A DNA stretch of 64,000 nt from NCBI RefSeq assembly GCF_020520425.1, contig NC_079492.1, positions 73,647,671 to 73,711,670 of the forward strand, read 5' to 3'. The position numbers and the translations under genes were made by a program. This document shows positions 61,471 through 64,000 of the stretch, in pieces. Source of the DNA: Spinacia oleracea. Lineage: Eukaryota; Streptophyta; Magnoliopsida; Caryophyllales; Amaranthaceae. Position 1 is the stretch's first letter. Each line of letters begins with the position of its first letter. A model generated the notes under the pieces. It worked only from the letters and a program-made list of their open reading frames with translations. It was not told the DNA's origin and made no database searches.

Positions 61471-62448
61471 CACATTACATAAGAAGGCTGGGTTCCCTTT
61501 ATTGACTAGCTTCACGAGTTCCATTGCCGTGATGATTCCTATGTTCTTAGGCTTACCAAAACGACGATATGACACTACTTTGCCTAGGCTAGACCTCAAG
61601 TGAACCTTCTGCTTCTCACAATCTATTTTGGCTTTGAACTTGGCCAACCAATCCATCCCTAGAATTACATCTAGCTCTCCTAACTCAAATTCGATTAGGT
61701 TAGATAAGAACACGGTCTTGGCTATGGTCAAAGGCACATCTCTATGAATTTTGGTACACTTCACTATACTACCAGTAGGTATGACTATGGGTACCTCAAT
61801 TGGTTCAGGCTCTTTCAACCCTAGTTTCCCCAAAGCATCTACTGATATAAAAGAATAAGTCGCACCAGAATCAAATAGAACTTTAACTAAAACGGAATTA
61901 ATAGAAAAAGTACCCGCTATGACGTCAGAGAAAGTCTCCGCTTCTTGCCTAGATATCACATTTAACTTTCCTTGGGCAACTCCTTTGTTATAGCCACCTC
62001 CATTGGTGTTCCCATTGTTGTTTCGGTTCCCATTCTGCTGTTGGTTCTCTCCAGGCTTTCCATGGTTCTGGTGATTGCCATTGCTATTGCCATTGTTACC
62101 ACCTTGGTGGTTTCTTTGGTTTCCACCTCCATTTCCCCCATTCCGGTTCTGATTGTTCCGGTTATTGCCTTGGTGGTTACCTTGGTTAGGCTTTCCATTC
62201 TTAGAATAACATTCATACTCCCTATGGCCTAACTTCTGACAGAACCTACAAGTCACCAAGTTTCCATCAAAATCCTTTCCAGGGTGATTCATGTTACAGC
62301 GCCTACATTCGTAGGTCCGTACTCCATTCCTTCCAGACTGATTTCCACCACCTTGGTTGTTGCGATTACCACCATTGTTAGCCCTAAACTGGAAATTCCC
62401 ATTTCCTTTGTGCTTCTTCAAATTCCCCTGATTCTGATGGTTACTCCC
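61423..62448 (-). pseudogene. Chromovirus gag C-terminus and protease
   Basis: An Asn/Gly/Gln-rich region surrounds the zinc knuckle CRFCQKLGHREYEC. The aspartic protease active site is VLFDSGATYSFIS, followed by ELDVILGMDWLAKF. It is in the same frame as the upstream gag part, from which it is separated by a TAA at 62449-62451. The protease would process the Gag-Pol polyprotein. Confidence 0.87.
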
Positions 62449-63114
62449 TTAATTCGAGCTTCCACCATCCTTTCTCTTTTCAGCACTACCATTCTTCCTT
62501 TGCTGTAACCCATACAGGTGAGCAGCTTTTCCGTACAGGGTGTCTAATGAGGTAAAGGTCTCTCTAGAAAACAACAGCTGTAAGTCCATGGTCAAACCAT
62601 TCTCAAATCTTTGAGCCCTGAGCTCTTCCGTTGCCACCACTTCAGGTGCAAACCTAGACAGCTCTATAAACTTAGAATAGTATTCCGTCACAGACAGACC
62701 TCCCATTTTGAGTTCAATGAACTCCGACGCCTTTTCTTTCTTCAAGTAAGGTGGGTAAAACTTGTTCCTTAGTGCAGTTTTGAATGCTTCCCATCCAAAG
62801 TTAGGTGTGGCTCTAAGGGTATATTCACATCGTTGCCACCATAAATCAGCTTCACCTCTTTGGTAGTACACAACACTATTCACCCTAAGGTTTTCGGGGC
62901 AATTCACAGCTACAATGAGTTTATCAAACTCTCTCAACCAGTTCTCAAGCACACTGGGTTCAATCTCTTCGCTATAGAGTGGAGGCTTGCTTTGAGCTAT
63001 TTTCTTAAACATTTCCCTAGCCGGATCATGCATTGGGTTGGCTCTGGTTTGAGCTAGGTCTCGAACTACCTCAGCTAGTTGTCTAACCACTTCAGAAATC
63101 TCTTGGTTAGCCAT
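62449..63114 (-). pseudogene. Chromovirus gag, N-terminal part
   Basis: It begins MANQEISEVVRQLAEVVRDL and contains the retrotransposon gag core (AREMFKKIAQSKPPLYSEEI, LENWLREFDKLIVAVNCP, LWWQRCEYTLR). The frame is ended early by a TAA, probably from CAA, and reopens directly after it. Gag forms the particle that packages element RNA. Confidence 0.87.
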
Positions 63115-63563
63115 ATCCCTTCTCCTGAATAAATAAAAAGGCTAACTTTAATATTGGTTGGACATGAAATTTCTAAGGCACTAGTTCAACAACGAACCTA
63201 CTCACAACAAGAGCACATTTAGGCGCAACCTAGGGGAAGAGTTGGCGCCATTCTTGGGCCTTCTCACCCCACTATTCGATGCAAGTAAATTTAGATGGTT
63301 GCTACTAAACCACCTTGCACATAAAATTTCATTGAAGAAATAACAAGTAATCCCTTTGCGATACCCACAAGACTTAGAATTGAAAATTGAACTTAAAGGA
63401 TAACGAAAAAGGAAATTCTACTCTTTTATTAAAACTTCAATGAGTAAGTCTTACATCCACTAATGCCATAGCATTTATTCTCCAACTATAAAAACTAAAA
63501 CCATAAATAGTAGCTTTTCCACTTTATTAAACAACGAAAAATAAAACTAAGGATTACATTTCT
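63115..63563 (-). other. Spacer between the upstream ORF and gag
   Basis: AT-rich, without a reading frame of note. Confidence 0.5.
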
Positions 63564-64000
63564 CTAGAGACTAACGTCATCACGACGATCATTTCTTTCC
63601 TTGTATTGCTCTGGAGTAAAGTCTTGATCATTAGGATCATCCAAGTCTTCTTCCGGATCCGAGTCTTCATCTATAGCCTCATCGTTTTGCTGTGGCTCAC
63701 TATCAACCACATTATTCTCTTCAAACTCATCTTCAGATCCACTGGATATCTCAATAGTGGGTTCAGGAACTATAGGGTTAGGATTTTCAATCTCTACCAC
63801 ATCATCATCACTATCCTCCTCAACCTCACTAGTGTGCTCATCATGGATCATGCCATCCTCACCATCACTTTCTATTCCTCCATAGCCCATACCTAGACCC
63901 GCAGAATACTTCTCATCCTCATAGTTATTTTCTGCAACCTCTAAGATAGTAGCAAGAACCTCAGAGTCATACTTCCACCTACCATCACTAGTCCCATATT
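63564..64000 (-). CDS. Acidic ORF upstream of gag, runs off the window
   Basis: The frame is open from the window edge (reading ...SDGRWKYDSEVLATILEVAE) to a stop after RNDRRDDVSL. It is strikingly acidic, with runs such as EEDSDDDVVEIE and DEDSDPEEDLDDP. It lies 449 bp before gag on the same strand. I do not recognise a domain; it could be an extra ORF of the chromovirus, a captured fragment, or the end of a host gene into which the element inserted. Confidence 0.5.
   Translation of the reverse strand, partial: YGTSDGRWKYDSEVLATILEVAENNYEDEKYSAGLGMGYGGIESDGEDGMIHDEHTSEVEEDSDDDVVEIENPNPIVPEPTIEISSGSEDEFEENNVVDSEPQQNDEAIDEDSDPEEDLDDPNDQDFTPEQYKERNDRRDDVSL

Larger units (their letters stand above)
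45081..64000 (-). mobile_element. Ty3/Gypsy chromovirus (Tekay-like), 3' LTR to gag, interrupted by Copia
   Basis: From high to low coordinates: an upstream acidic ORF, gag, protease, reverse transcriptase, [Copia insertion], RNase H, integrase with a C-terminal chromodomain, polypurine tract and 3' LTR. The 5' LTR and primer site lie past the window end. Long LTRs (2.9 kb) and the chromodomain suggest the Tekay/Del lineage. Stops and frameshifts in gag, between protease and RT, and in integrase make it inactive. The TAAGGAGGGTAGAC tract at 47957-47970 is the polypurine tract. Confidence 0.88.

Noticed and set aside
61972..62508. Plus-strand frames opposite the gag/protease region
   Set aside because: They are antisense shadows of the Asn/Gly-rich gag segment, giving Val/Ile-rich nonsense.

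Overview
This is a plant nuclear window: AT-rich DNA, GT-AG introns and a dense set of nested plant transposons. The repeat families and an intact ADA2 gene fit a dicot; Caryophyllales is only a guess. Two host genes are supported, both on the minus strand and next to each other. One is a previously unremarked two-exon gene for a small secreted cysteine-rich peptide (25843-26568). The other is a 13-exon gene for the transcriptional co-activator ADA2 (27892-39767, 538 codons plus stop), whose first intron is about 11.8 kb from exon 1 back to the stop but itself 8.2 kb long and holds a large imperfect palindrome.

Left part (1-24948): the 3' end of a Copia LTR retrotransposon (1-2423) sits in a decayed CACTA DNA transposon (to 7948). 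That CACTA is mostly a ~160-bp tandem repeat, in which a 719-bp Helitron was inserted and then duplicated with its surroundings as a 1.36-kb unit. Relics and unassigned DNA follow to 11844. Next is a full-length, mutated L1-type LINE on the minus strand (11860-24933) with a perfect 15-bp target duplication. A second CACTA (12325-20505, target duplication TTA) interrupts its ORF2. This CACTA carries a multi-exon gene that joins an En/Spm-type accessory protein to a Ulp1-like (C48) protease lacking its catalytic cysteine, and it has the same ~160-bp repeat family in its introns.

Middle (24949-41460): the peptide gene, ADA2 and its promoter side, a low-complexity AACCCGAACCGTTT array, and MITEs.

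Right part (41461-64000): three nested LTR retrotransposons, all on the minus strand. The outermost is the 3' end of a Tat-like Ty3/Gypsy element (3' LTR 41461-43606) with a promoter-like sequence and a small ORF on the opposite strand. A Tekay-like chromovirus (45081 to beyond 64000) is inserted in that ORF. A decayed Copia element with both LTRs (50223-60510, 5-bp target duplication CCTCA) sits in the chromovirus pol gene between the reverse transcriptase and RNase H parts. The same Copia family supplies the fragment at 1-2423. All transposon genes seen carry stops or frameshifts; the two host genes look intact.
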